Under the pieces are notes generated by a model that made no database searches, had not been told where the DNA came from, and saw only the letters and a list, made by a program, of their open reading frames with translations. 64,000 nucleotides of DNA from Jacaranda mimosifolia (taxonomy: Eukaryota; Streptophyta; Magnoliopsida; Lamiales; Bignoniaceae), in assembly GCA_018894105.1 (NCBI GenBank), contig CM032128.1:14923001-14987000 (forward strand). Reading direction: 5' to 3'. The first letter of the stretch is position 1. Each line of letters starts with the position of its first letter. Made by a program: the position numbers and the translations under genes. Of this stretch, positions 1 to 11,244 are shown piece after piece.

Positions 1-1366
1 TGTAATTGTGCATGCTCGAGCATATCCACAGAGTTCCAGATGACTGCCACGGATGATCTTATATCCATATAATTTCGTGTGAAATCTTGTATGACTTCTG
101 GGATATCTATTGTAGCTGGAAGTGGTAGATCCTTAAACCTGAGAGGATCAACACTTGGTACTGGATCCAGGAGTTGAGACTCTGCTGGTAATAAATAATT
201 CATTAATCAACATACATATAGAAATAGATAGGATGGTGTTTGAATGAGTTTATAAACTACTCAGAGTATCTTATATGTAAGATGTTAAAGAATATTTTGT
301 GAATTTAAAAAGAAAGAAACTATGAACTCTCATAATAAGAATTAGCTAGGATTTGCCGCGCGAGTGGTTAATTGGACCAATGACATTACCTTCATGTGTG
401 TAAATGTGAAGTTTAGGGCTCAAACCATAATAAACCCTAGGGATGTGTGTATAAATAAAGAAAATAAAAAATTAGAGTCCCACCTTATAAAATTCTTTGA
501 AAAAACTACTGGATTAATTCCTAACTTAATAATCTAAAATTTCAACAAATTTATCTTATTTTAACCATACCAACTATAAAAGCGTTATTGCTAACATTTT
601 ATAAGTTCAAATATTTCATTTTATCCGAGCTATTCAATAGTTTTTTTTTTTTTTTTAAATAAAATTTATTAACTTAGAAGTTCTAATAATATGTTATAAT
701 AAAATGTAGGAGCTTAATTATAAAATTTTAAAACAAACAACTTTAGTGAAACACCCTCTCTAAGCAAAAGAAATTAATGACAAGAGTATATATATATATA
801 TATATATATGCTAGAATTAATTATTTTGTAGGACTTAGATAAAACGATCTAGGTCTTATATTATACATATATATATATATAAGTTAATTATTACCTGGCG
901 AGGGAAGTAGTTTTTGTGCAAGAAGTTGCAACACAGCATGAGATGATTGGATATAGGCGGCATTGGTGGTGCGTAAGACGATGGTGGGAAGGTTGAGATT
1001 AGTAGCAACATGATGAACAAAGTGCATGAGGTTATCATAGATTATACATGCTACCTCGTCCTGCATTTGGACGAGGCTGTCCTGAAATGCCACTCTGCAA
1101 TTTGTGTTCAAATCTGAAATTACGTTCAACATGTTGTAGAAACAAGTATCAGAAGCAGCTAAATTATCGGATAAGGGTAAGAAAGTGAATTGAGGGTAGT
1201 TGGAAGGATTTGGAGAGTTGAGTTCTGAATGCGCAATGGTGATTGAGAAGCCGCCTCTGGAGTGAAGAATAGCTCCCAACTGAAGCATTGGTGTTATGTG
1301 GCCCTGGAAAGGGAAGGGGACCAGTACCAAACGTACTTGTCTTCTTTCAGACCCTAACCTCTCCAT
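1..1366 (-). CDS. UDP-glycosyltransferase, UGT76-like, 5' part (exons 1 and 2)
   Basis: Family 1 glycosyltransferases move sugar from a UDP-sugar to small molecules in the cytosol. Exon 1 is complement 895-1366. It starts MERLGSERRQ and holds the acceptor-site motif PFPFQGHITP with the catalytic histidine at residue 23, and CIIYDN with the partner aspartate at residue 111. Exon 1 stops at a GT donor (894-893) in phase 1. An AG acceptor at 183-182 joins it to exon 2 (complement 1-181), which restores the frame as ESQLLDPVPSVDPLRFKDLP and continues to NYMDIRSSVAVIWNS, the usual region before the linker. The 713 bp intron sits where many plant UGTs have their single intron. The C-terminal PSPG sugar-donor box lies beyond the window edge, so substrate and completeness cannot be judged. 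No internal stop is seen in the part present, so this is the most likely live gene here. UGT76 assignment is from N-terminal similarity only. Confidence 0.9.
352..470 (+). repeat. tRNA-derived SINE-like fragment in the UGT intron
   Basis: A pol III A-box-like stretch (GCGCGAGTGG) is followed about 50 bases later by a B-box-like stretch (GGCTCAAACC). The segment ends in GATGTGTGTATAAATAAA plus an A-rich tail. The same tail phrase occurs at 54362-54390 after another B-box, so both look like members of one SINE family. It lies inside the intron of the UGT gene, antisense to it. Confidence 0.45.
787..880. repeat. TA microsatellites in the UGT intron
   Basis: Two TA runs (about 788-809 and 866-880) lie just downstream of the exon 1 donor in transcript order. 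Low complexity; no further content seen. Confidence 0.7.
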
Positions 1367-1430
1367 TTTGAATTCCTCAAAATTACCTTTAACTAATTTG
1401 TGTGTACTGTGTGTGATTGATTGATTATGA

Positions 1431-1442
1431 GATTATATATTT
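1431..1442 (-). promoter_or_regulatory. Putative TATA box of the UGT gene
   Basis: On the minus strand an AAATATATAATC-type TATA element lies about 65-75 bases before the ATG at 1366. This would leave a short leader of roughly 30-45 bases. It is position-based inference; the area is AT-rich, so chance TATA matches are common. Confidence 0.35.
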
Positions 1443-2885
1443 GGAGTAGAAATTACCTGGGATTCATCAACTATACGAGGGTCGAGGGAGGTTTGCCTAG
1501 CTGACAGACAGGCAGACAAAACTCCTAGATATATGCTACGTACAAATTGCATTGGCAAACAACATTTGGCGGTCTACTTTGAAATGTTTATTAAATCAAC
1601 CGGCGGCTAAGCGGCGGGGTGCTGAGTACATAGATACCCTTTTTGTCAGAGATTAATTGTTTGTTTTCATTTGTTTGTCTTTTTACTCTCTATGCCGGCG
1701 GCAACTAATTAAATTAAAATTGCTTCTTTATTAATTTTAATTTCTTCAACTGCTGTATGCATCGATCATGTAATGAACAACGTAAATACCTGCAGGCCTG
1801 AATCAGAAATGAAATGAGGCTTAATTAATTTTCATTCTGTTAATTAATAATGTGAAATGACGAGTGGATATTAATTTTAACTATATATATATATATATTA
1901 TTAATTACAAAATATAAAAACTAATTAGCTATCTTGTAAGAGTTGGTAATTAATTGCTCATAAATAATTAATACATGATATTCAGTGGTGAAGATTGCAT
2001 TATCTCCAATTTAAAACGCTAATTATGACACTTGGCAGTTGCAGCTAATTAATTACTACAATTTCAAAATATATCTAGGGTAGGCCTCCATCTGAATCAT
2101 TTCAGCATCCCGGGCCGGCTATATATGAAGTTTAAGCTGTAACATAAAACGTGAATTAATCAACTTGTACTAGAAAAACAAGTCGCATATATATTTTGGA
2201 TTTTGGTTGTTAATATATTCATAAATAAATTTTTTTGCGATATGTATGTATATATATATATATATATATATTCTGACTGACGTTTGCATGTAGCGTTTAG
2301 AGCAGTGCATGGGCCAATATTTTGCGATGATTTAAAAAGTGTAATCAACAATATGTTTATGATTTGACATCACATGACAGGCGATCAATTAGATTGGCAT
2401 GGGCAACATCCTTGAAATAATAGATACCTATGGTTTGCAAAATCGTAGTCAGATCTATTTACTAGGCAATTGGCAATTGGCAATCAACAATCAGCCAATT
2501 TTGCTAAATCTGTAGTTAATTAAACAAATTGAGTTTTATTTACTTGAATTCATGAGATGAGGCTAATCTAAACAAATAAAAATAAAAAATAAAAAAAAAC
2601 GAAACAAAATTAGTTAAATTGAGAATTAACTATTTAAAAAGTTTAATTAATTGATCGGCTACTTGGAACTAATTTGGAATTATAGGTCCAACCCAATATT
2701 GGGATTTTGATCTAAATGCATAAAAGACTTGGAGTTCTAGAAACTTATAGGAGAAGAGCAAAGAAAATATTTAGAAGCATAAAATACATGGTTAAAAACC
2801 TTCTCCAAAGTGTCACAGCGTTTTATGCATGGTCGAATCACTTTGCTCAAACAAGTTATTGGTGCTGGTGGGCAGAAGAAATTTG
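1443..2885. other. AT-rich intergenic spacer
   Basis: No gene recognised. It holds TA runs at about 1883-1899 and 2248-2270 and many TTAATTAA-type words. A short open frame at 2716-2922 runs across the copia left border and is not credible as a gene. Confidence 0.6.
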
Positions 2886-3486
2886 TGATCGGACAGCAGC
2901 ATGTAGTCGAAACGAGAGTTAAGTTCTCTATCTTTAAGATGAATTAGCCTCGTACTAATGTTCAAGGCTCACTAGCTATCGTCTCCCAAAATACAACGAT
3001 TATTTCAAACAGTAGCAACACTACAAACTATTCGATCAAGCGAATTTAAACGTATTGAAACTCTCATTTTATAAACTTGACAATGCCTCAAGTATGTTGT
3101 ATGTTGATGATTTTTGTTGGTGTAGAATGATGCAATTTTGGGGGCATTTATAGGGCTGAAAGTGCAGCTTTAGAAGTCATGGCACTAATAGCAGCCAACT
3201 ATTGTAGCCATTTTGCAACACAATGAAGCTGGAAGGATGCAGTCCAGATGCGTCTGTTTGTCACTGGAGGATGAGATTGCTGATAGAATTTTATCCTCCT
3301 CGTTTTCAATTTTTTTTCATTAGCTCTTTTTGCAGAAGCTGGCTTTTAATTTCTAGGAAATTTATAATATTTAGGTAAATATTCAAGAGTTTAGATAATT
3401 ATCCAGTTGGGCTAAAAACAAAACGGGTCAGCCCAATTTCAATTGAATTTGGTCCAAAAAGCTAATAATAAACTTAAGGCTCTATT

Positions 3487-4684
3487 CAATACAAGAAAAT
3501 ATGCTTTTTGTTATAATATTTTTCACTCCAATAAGATTAATGTAGTGAAAAAAAGAATTCTTGGATATGATTTTTCTATTGTAGTATAAAATTCCAAATG
3601 TGTGGCAAATTTTGTATTAAATACTACACTTCATCTTATCATAATAAAAAATATATTTATTTACTATAATTTTTACATGTGGTGAATAAAATGTTATATT
3701 TACTACAGTTTTACATAAATTGTGGCAAAAAGTTAATGAATTGGCCACACTTTTTCATTAGTGAATAAAAACAATGAAACTTGTGAAAATTTGACACAAA
3801 TATTGAGATCTTAAATTAAAATTTTCACTAAAAAAATAAAGTAAAATATATTGGAAGCAAGGTTTAATCAATTATATTTGAAGTAAAATAAATAATTGGT
3901 TCCAATTTTCATTATTAAAAAATTATTTAGTTAATTAATTAAATTCTAACTTAACAAATAAAACCTCCCAAAAAATTCTTAACTACTCATGTTTTTAATT
4001 AATAGAATTAGAGATAAAATAAAAATTCTCTCTAATTTTTATTATTAAAAATATTTGATTAATTAACCAAATATTGAATTAGCTCATTAACAAAATTCTT
4101 CAAAATGGTAGGAAAACTCCAAATTTGAAGGTAAAAACAAAAATTTGCCTCCAATAATTTTTATATTAAAAAGTTAACTAACTAATCAAATATATTTAAA
4201 TTAGCTAACTAGAAAAGAGTGACCATTAGCCTAGTGACATCGCTTTCACACATATAAGTATAAGGTCAAAAGTTCGAGTTCAGATGAATACTTAAAGAAG
4301 CAGCTAATTAGTAAAATTCCTCAAACCCCAAAAACTAATTTGCTTTTACTACATTTAATTGTGATTAGAAATAATTTAAATATTTACTACGTTATATCAA
4401 GTGTGGCAATTCACTAATATATACTACACTTTTTTTAATTGTCGTAAAAGATAATGGTGTATTTGATAGCTTTTTACCACATATTAAATTTATAGTAATT
4501 GAAAATAATTTTGTAGCAAAAGCTAATTACTATAATTGAAAAAGTATAGCTAAGTTTTTACCTTGCTAGCAATGTTTACGGCTTGAAAAGTGTAGCGCAA
4601 GTGTAGTTAATAACTTTTTACTACATTTAATTAATATTTACTGAACATATTTAGCCATAGTAAAAAGTATACTTTTTTGTAGTG
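3487..4684. mobile_element. CACTA-like non-autonomous insertion in the copia LTR
   Basis: The right end reads outward as CACTACAAAAAAGTATAC and the left end as CAATACAAGAAAATATGC, so the ends are imperfect inverted copies of a CACTA-type terminus. The interior is AT-rich with repeated TGTGGCAA and ACTACA words, like the subterminal repeats of CACTA elements. There is no coding content. The flanks do not show the usual 3 bp duplication but a roughly 58 base direct repeat (see findings). Confidence 0.55.
4212..4305 (+). repeat. tRNA-like (SINE head) segment
   Basis: A TTAGCCTAGTGAC A-box-like stretch is followed about 40 bases later by AAGTTCGAGTTC, close to a pol III B-box. It lies inside the CACTA-like insertion. 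No A-tail of the type seen at 352-470 is present. Confidence 0.35.
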
Positions 4685-5214
4685 TCCAATCTCAATTTCA
4701 ATTGAATTTGGTCAAAAAGTTAATAAGGACTGAAGGCCCTATTCAATCCAAGCCCAATTCAAGCCTAAGGCCACGCCACACCACACCATGCTGGGCCCAG
4801 GCCCAGCCCAGCCCAGTCAGATAAGCAGATGAGTAGCAACAGGCACACGTGTGGCTTGGATCGAATCCACTAACATGTAGGTCCTCTTTCCACCAAACAC
4901 TTGTTGCACCCTCAAGGGGCCCATCCCTTATCTCCACACATGAGCAATTTATTTTGGTCCATCTTTCACTCGACTTCCAATATGGGATATATTCTTCCCA
5001 TCTTCTGAATCTATTAGCTTCTTTGCTAGCCATTTTAATCAACCATTAAGTAGCTCATTTTGACCATTAATTTCTCATTCACTCGAAATTAGTCTCCGCT
5101 AATTGATATTGACGGCATCTACTCCCGGCGTAGATTACGACGATAAAAAATTTCTTAAAAATTAATACTTTGAGCCTATTTAAATAATTGATCAACAAAG
5201 ACCAACTTCCAACA

Positions 5215-5225
5215 ATCTCCCACAT
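5215..5225 (-). other. Copia polypurine tract
   Basis: The minus strand has GTGGGAGAT abutting the 3' LTR start. This is the usual plus-strand primer position of copia elements. Confidence 0.7.
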
Positions 5226-5819
5226 GAATGAAAATTAATGCAAGTGATTATGCAAATGTTCATGCAGATACATAAAAGTCCAGATGAACAACTATCGCAT
5301 CAGGATATGTGGCTTATGGCCTTGAACCTTACTTAGTGGAACACCATCGGGCTTATTGGGTTAACCAGTAAACACAATGTCTTGAACTATTTAGTTGTTG
5401 GTGTAAACTAAGACAACAGTACCCACAAAATAAGTGTATTTACGCTTTTAGTTCTGTCCAATTGTCTCTGTTTTAGCCATGGACGCCTATCTTGGATTCA
5501 TAAGTGTATACGATGAAGTAGCCTGTCTTTACACTTATATTGGTGATCTCCTACAAAGAGTATCCTGCAATACTCCATTATGCCAGCTTTGGGAATCATT
5601 AAGAGTTGAGACTCAACCTTGTACACACTTAGCAGACATCACTTTCTCGTCATAGGAACTGGTTTAAGTGCTCACATGAGCCATCATAACTTAATTGTCC
5701 CATTGAACCAAGTTCTTAGGATCTCCAATCATCATGGTCGGGTATCCGCTATGTTGGTTTTTAAACTTATGGATTTTAGTCTCATTCCTCTTGACAAGCA
5801 TTTTACTTGATTTTTGAGT

Positions 5820-6316
5820 AGGCCTTTTATTAAAGAATTCGTTGTATTTTCCTTGGACTTCACATAGTTAAGTGAAATTACCCCATTTGAGATTAGTCGC
5901 CTTATAGTAATATGCCATCATTTTATATGACGAGATTTACCATTGTACATACTGTTACGAGCCTTTCTAATTGTTGGTTGACTACCACAATCAATTGTGA
6001 TAGTAGAAACTAGTTTAGGCCAACAAGGAATGTCCTGTAGAAAATTACAAAGTCATTTTGCTTCTTCTCTTACCTTTTTCAAATCTATAAACTCATATTC
6101 CGTCGTAGAACGAGCTATGAACGTTTGTCTTGAGGACTCTCAAGACACAACAACTCCTCCTAAGGTATAAACATACCTACTAGTGAACTTGATGCCCTTC
6201 GTGTCAGATATCCAGTTAGCATTATTGTACCCTTCTAGTACAACTAGATATCTAGTATTGTATAACCCGTAATACATTGTGTACTTAAGAAATTTAAGTA
6301 CCTTTATCAATGCTTT
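5820..6316 (-). pseudogene. Copia RNase H remnant
   Basis: Reading complement 6300 to 5830 gives GYNNANWISDTKG, RSTTEYEFIDL, IDCDSQPTIRKARN, YNGKSRHIKRWH and YVKSKENTTNSLIKG. These are the ordered landmarks of copia RNase H, including the CDSQ motif and the SRHI block. Frame changes occur between them. It lies directly before the polypurine tract, as expected. Confidence 0.8.
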
Positions 6317-7211
6317 CTAGTGATCATTGCTTGGGTTGCTTGTAAACTTACTCAACTTGTTTACAAAGCATGTAATATCAGGACGAGTACAGTTTGTTAG
6401 AAACATTAAACTGACTATCATTTGCAAGTATTCCACTTGACATATAGGATCACCAAGATTTTCACTCAGAAGTAGACATAGATCCATGGGAGTTTTCATT
6501 GGAGGACTATCATACACATCAAATTTCTTGAGAATTTTTTCAACGTAATAGGATTTTATTAAAAGCAGTCCATTAGACGTTATAATGATCTTGATCCCCA
6601 GTATGACAACTGCTACACCCATATCTTTCATGTCAAAATGCTTCATAAGCATTTTCTTTGTAGTCAAGATGATATCTTGATTGCTACACATTATCAGCAT
6701 GTCCTCTACATACATGCATACTATAACAATCTCACTTTGAGTGCCTCTGATGTATACACATTTATAGCACTCATTTATCTTGAAACCATTTGACAACATT
6801 ATTTAGTCAATTTTTTCATACCATTATTTTGGAGCTTGTTTAAGCCCATACAATGACTTAACAAGCTTGGACATTTTCTTTTGTTGCTTGGGGATTGAAA
6901 ATCCCTCAAATTACTCCATATAGATTTCATCGTCTTACTCACCATTCAGGAAGGTCATTTTCATATCCATCTAATGTATTTCGAGGTTATTCAACGCTGC
7001 TATTGCAATGAGCACCATAATAGATGTGATTCTTGTAACTGGAGAGTAGGTATCGAAGAAGTCCTTCTTTTTGTTTGAATCCCTTTGCTACCAACCTTGC
7101 CTTGTATTTGTCTAGATCTATCGGCCTTGTATTTCCTTCAAAGAATTTACTGCAACCTAATGGTTTGTGTCCTGTTGGGAGATCAATGAGCTCCCGTGTA
7201 TGATTCTGCAT
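6317..7211 (-). pseudogene. Copia reverse transcriptase remnant
   Basis: The minus strand shows DKYKARLVAKGFKQKEG near 7070-7120, a broken DVKTAFLNG-like region near 6940-6970, SLYGLKQAP near 6850, and then CMYVEDMLIM at about 6697-6726. The polymerase motif of copia elements is YVDDM; here the first catalytic aspartate has become glutamate. The open frame from 6799 to 6317 is the longest intact piece of the element. Stops and shifts elsewhere confirm a pseudogene. Confidence 0.85.
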
Positions 7212-7312
7212 TATAGATTCTATTTCACTATTGATAGCTTCTTTCTAAAAAGGTGCTTCTAGACTGGACAACTCTTCACTAATTGTCCAAGGTTCATTTT
7301 CTAAAATGTATG

Positions 7313-8243
7313 TTAGAAAGTTTGGGCCAAATGTTTTTGTTGTTTTGACCCTCTTGCTTTATCTTGGTTCTTCATTAGTTTGAGAACCAATTGTTGATTA
7401 CAAAGTTCTCTTATGAAAACTTGCTTCTTCCTTATCTTTACAAGGATAGATATTTTCAAAGAACACAACATTCCTTGATTCAAGATCATGTCTTCATTTA
7501 TCTCAAAGATTGTAGATTTGTGCACCAAGAACCAATAGGCACTATTGCTATTTGCATATCTAATAAAGATGCAATCAACAGTCTTGGACCCTATTTTTAT
7601 TTGTTTTTGCTTAAGTACGTCCACTTTAGCCAAGCTCCCCACACTTTGACATATTTGTAGGAAAGTTTATGATCTTTCCATAAGTCATAAGGGGTTTTAT
7701 TTTCCCTTTTAGGGTATTTTATTCAAAATGTGGTTAGTTGAAATCCTTACATGTTCTGAGGTAACCTAGAGTCAACCAACATAGCATTAATTATTTCCTT
7801 GAGAGTTCAATCTTTGAGCTCAACAACTCCATTTTATTAAGGTGAGTAAGGAGCCATTGTTTGATGAATAATGCCAAATTTTATGAAGAAGTTCTTAAAC
7901 GATACTCCATATTCACCATCTCTATCACTTAGGATTGCCTTTATCCTTTTGCTAAGTTGATTTTCAATGTCATTCTCATAGCACTTGAATGTTTCTAGTG
8001 CTTCTTCTTTACTTTATAAAAGAAATACATAGCCAAATCTTGTGTAATCATCGATAAAAGCAATAAAATACTTTTTTCTACCTCTAGTTTGCCCAAACTT
8101 AAGTTACGGATATCAATGTAAATTAATTCTAAAGGCAACATACTCTGTTCAACTGAGTGAAAAGAAGCTTTAGCTATTTTGGATTCAATACAAATTTCAC
8201 ACTTATGATTTGTGCCAATTTGAAATTGAGGTAGTAATTCCAA
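7313..8243 (-). pseudogene. Copia integrase remnant (GAG-pre-integrase to core)
   Basis: The pre-integrase and early core are at complement 7995-8243: HKCEICIESKIAKASFHSVE followed by PLELIYIDI, where the aspartate opening the catalytic core is visible. Later integrase C-terminal sequence (KIGSKTVDCIFIRYANSNSA, FLVHKS) is at 7480-7640. The middle, 7660-7990, is out of frame. Integrase inserts the cDNA; here it is broken by stops and shifts. Confidence 0.8.
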
Positions 8244-8412
8244 ATTTACCAGTCTGCGTAGAGTGTTAAATTAACATATCTTAATCTAATATACCATAAA
8301 TTACAACACTCAATCAAATAAACAAAACCAAAGGCTTTATTATTCACTTGAAAGCTTTTGATTGTAGGCATCACATTGAATTTGAACATCCCATTTTGCA
8401 CATAGCCATTAC

Positions 8413-8740
8413 CTAGAAACTGGACGTTCTTATAATAAGCACAAACTTGTATGACTCTAAAACAAGCTTAAAACTATTTTTCACTGATAGTGAACCTGAC
8501 ACTAAGTTCGTATGTATATTTGGCACATGAAGAACTTCATTAAGTGTTAGCTCCTTGCCCAAAGTTAGCTTTGGAACAACTTTGCCCATCTCTACAATGT
8601 CAAATATTGCTAAGTTTCCCATATACAACTTTCTTTAAGTGATAGGAGTATAAATGGAAAACATAGACTTATCAGAGCATATATGCTGAGTGGCACCAAT
8701 GTCGATTCACCATTCTCTCGGATTGTCGACAAGGTTGGCT
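8413..8740 (-). pseudogene. Copia aspartic protease remnant
   Basis: The minus strand reads IDIGATQHICSDKSMF around 8660-8705, then [21 protein letters not shown] and NLVSGSLS down to about 8480. This is the copia protease layout. The catalytic D-S/T-G triad appears as D-I-G, so the active site is altered, and stop codons lie on both sides. The element needs this enzyme to cut its polyprotein; this copy could not supply it. Confidence 0.75.
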
Positions 8741-8837
8741 TCAGAAAATACTGCTGAGAGATTTAGCTCGGATAAGTCTAATTGTATGGACTTCTCCTCA
8801 GTTACATGGGCTTCATTTGGTTTGTTCTTCCTTGGAG

Positions 8838-10195
8838 CTAACAATCTCTCACATTGTGGTTTGGCTTTCCACAGTTATAGCAGTTCCTTTGGAACCTCCT
8901 AGACTTCTTGCCTTTGCTATTTTAACTAGCCCTTGACGCTTCCTCCCTTTGCTTGTACTTGAGCTTAGTTCTACCAAGTTAGCTTTGGCTTTCCACAATT
9001 ATAGCAGTTCCCTTGGAACCTCCTAGGCTTCTTGCCTTTGCTATTTTGACTGGCCCTTGACGCTTCCTCCCTTTGCTTGTACTTGAGCTTAGTTCTACCA
9101 AGTTAGCTTTAGCTTCCATTCTAATCTTCCTTCTTTTGATCTTAGATATCTGACTATCCTTTTCAATCATTAGTTTGACAATCAGATGTTCAAGATTTCT
9201 TTGTCTTGTGTTTGAAATAGTTCTTGAACTCCTTCCATGACGGTAGTTGCTTTTCAATCATCACAGCTACTCGGAAGAATTTGCTTAAAGTCATGTTTTC
9301 TGAATATATTTCATGCAGAATTATTTGTAATTATTGGACTTAGCTCATGACGAACTTTGAATCTACCATCTTATAGTCTAGAAATTTGCCAACTACAAAC
9401 TTCTTCAACCAAGATCTTCCCTCCGGTACTTCTTATCAAGTGACTCCCACAACTCTTTAGCTATCTTAATAGGACTATAAATATTATGCAGAAAATTGTC
9501 CAATATGTTAAGGATGTAGCGGGCCTTTTCCACGAAAAAGGAGAATCTTGTGTTACAATAGAAGCAGAAGTGATGTGGATTATTTAAGAATCGAAGTTGA
9601 TTTGCTTTATAAAAAGAAGATATCAATGAACTTCTATGAAATGGTTTCACGGGATTCAGCCAATTGTCTTGATTGTGGAATATCATTGAGAAATAGGAAT
9701 CCGCATTATCAAAGGACTTCCTGCAATTATTTCTAGTATGGAATTCGTCAATCATCCACTTTGGTATCTTATTGAACAAAAAGGGTGTTCCTCCATTGAT
9801 CAAGAATTTTTGATTTTCGGGAAGTATCATGATCACCCAATAAGAAGGGTTTCCATTTTTTCAAATGAACAATTTGAAGACCTATTGGTTCTAACAACTT
9901 ATTGTAGAGTTGATCATTTAGACCTTTCAATTCATAGATGTAAGTTTTGGCACAAAAAGTCACTTTGATTCCAAGCATCGGAAGCTGTTTGTTTTTGGAC
10001 GGTAGTGTCCCCTTTAGGCACGACAAGGGCATCTTCTTTCAAGAACCTTACAAGACTCAAGGCCGTAAGGTAAAACAACATCTTCTAATGCCAACTCTTA
10101 AAATGGACCCCAATGATTTTTTTGGCCTTTCCCTATGAGTTGGAACTGACAAAGTGACTGGAGCAACAGTAGCAGTTGGAGGAATAGATTGCATT
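8838..10195 (-). pseudogene. Copia gag (capsid) with CCHC zinc knuckle
   Basis: Gag builds the virus-like particle and packages element RNA. The start is the ATG at complement 10193-10195 (MQSIPPTATVAP). The frame soon shifts; the core continues with [19 protein letters not shown] and, after more breaks, [20 protein letters not shown] near 9405-9470. The zinc knuckle CYNCGKPNHNVRDC is at complement 8841-8882 and is a perfect CX2CX4HX4C match. Between these, about 9000-9110 repeats the knuckle-proximal segment. Several stops and shifts make this non-functional. Family assignment rests on the order of motifs and the knuckle. Confidence 0.8.
8861..9108 (-). repeat. 124 bp tandem duplication within gag
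   Basis: Two near-identical units start at 8861 and 8985, each with the same segment encoding the first half of the zinc knuckle and the Ser/Lys-rich stretch before it. The second half of the knuckle exists only once. This is a duplication inside this copy or its recent ancestor. Confidence 0.85.
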
Positions 10196-10258
10196 GAAAG
10201 CAATTATCACATAAACATATAATTCGTTTTAAACTTGTTAATGGGTAGAATAAATCTA

Positions 10259-11244
10259 TAATCGGACAGTAGCAAGTAGTCGAGGCGAGAATTGATCTCT
10301 CTATCTTTAAGAGGAATTAGCTAACAGCACTACAAATCCTTCGTTCAAGCAAACTTAAACATATTGAAATTCTCATTTTTATGAACTGGAGAATGCCTTA
10401 AGTACGTATGTTGATGATTTTTGTTAGTGTAGAATGATGTAATTTTGGGGACCATTTATAGGGATGAAAATGTAGCTTTGAAGTCATGGCACTAATGGTA
10501 GCCAATTATCGTCGTAGCTATTTTTCAACACAGTAAAGCTGGAAGGATGCAATCCAGATACATCTTCTGGTGGGTGGAGGATGAGGTTGCTGATAAGACT
10601 TTATCCTCCTCGTTTTCAACTTTTTCCAGAAGTTGCTTTTAATTTCCAGGAAATTTTTAATATTCTGATAAATATTGGAGAGTTTAGAGAATTATCTAGT
10701 TAGCCAAAAAATGAAATAGGGTAAGCCCAATATCAATTGAATTTGGTCCAAAAAGTTAATAATGGACTTAAGACTCTATTGAATTCAAGCCCAATCCCAA
10801 ATCCATGGCCACACCACACCCCACCAAGCCAAGCCCATGCCTAGGCCCAATTGGTAGGAAGAGCCAATGGCGTGCACGCATAGCTTGGATCAAACCTACT
10901 AATACATAAGTTCTCTCCCCTTCAAACACTTGTGCTACCCTTAAGGGGCCCATCCTTATCTCCACATATAAGCAATTTATTTTGGTTCGTCTTTTACTCA
11001 ACATCTAATATGGGATAGATTTTTCCAATCTTCGCAATCCATTAGCTTTTTTGCTAGCCTTTTGGTCAACCATTAACTAGGTTATTTTAATCAATACTTT
11101 CTTCCTCACTTGAAATTGGTCTCTAAAAATTGATTACATTGTTGACATCAACTCGCGGCGTAGATTACAACGTTCATAAATTTTTTAGAAATTAATGCTT
11201 TGGTCCTATTTAAATATTTTGTCAAAAAAGATCAATTTCCAAGA
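10259..11244 (-). repeat. Copia 5' LTR
   Basis: 986 bp copy matching the left LTR without its insertion. The gag start codon is at 10195, leaving only about 60 bases of leader. The copies are visibly diverged, with many substitutions and an 80 base length difference, so the insertion is not recent. Confidence 0.85.

Larger units (their letters stand above)
2886..5214 (-). repeat. Copia 3' LTR (carries a nested insertion)
   Basis: It aligns along its length with 10259-11244, for example in the blocks at 3108-3240 and 4780-5214. It is longer because of about 80 extra bases near 2945-3020 and a 1.2 kb insertion. The GGCCCA-rich block at 4780-4830 and the end at 5214 are shared with the other LTR. 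Confidence 0.85.
2886..11244 (-). mobile_element. Ty1/copia LTR retrotransposon, degenerate, minus orientation
   Basis: A complete-layout copia element read from right to left: LTR, gag, protease, integrase, reverse transcriptase, RNase H, polypurine tract, LTR. The minus strand has GTGGGAGAT just before the 3' LTR, which begins TGTTGGAAGTTGG, a common copia border. The inferred ends are TGATCGG at 2886 and the complement of TCTTGGAAATTG at 11244. Flanking pentamers are ATTTG on the left and ATTAG on the right, a 4 of 5 match to a target duplication. No methionine-tRNA primer site is recognisable after the 5' LTR. All coding parts have stops or frameshifts, so the copy is dead. Gene order protease-integrase-RT places it in copia. 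Confidence 0.9.

Noticed and set aside
2716..2922. 68-codon frame at the copia left border
   Set aside because: It runs from unique sequence into the LTR, so it cannot be a conserved gene.
4855..4875. GGATTCGATCC-like word on the minus strand suggesting a tRNA gene
   Set aside because: No cloverleaf can be drawn around it and it lies in the LTR.
4743..5049. Frames on both strands near the copia LTR end
   Set aside because: The corresponding region of the other LTR (10768-11004) gives a similar but shifted reading, as expected for non-coding LTR sequence.
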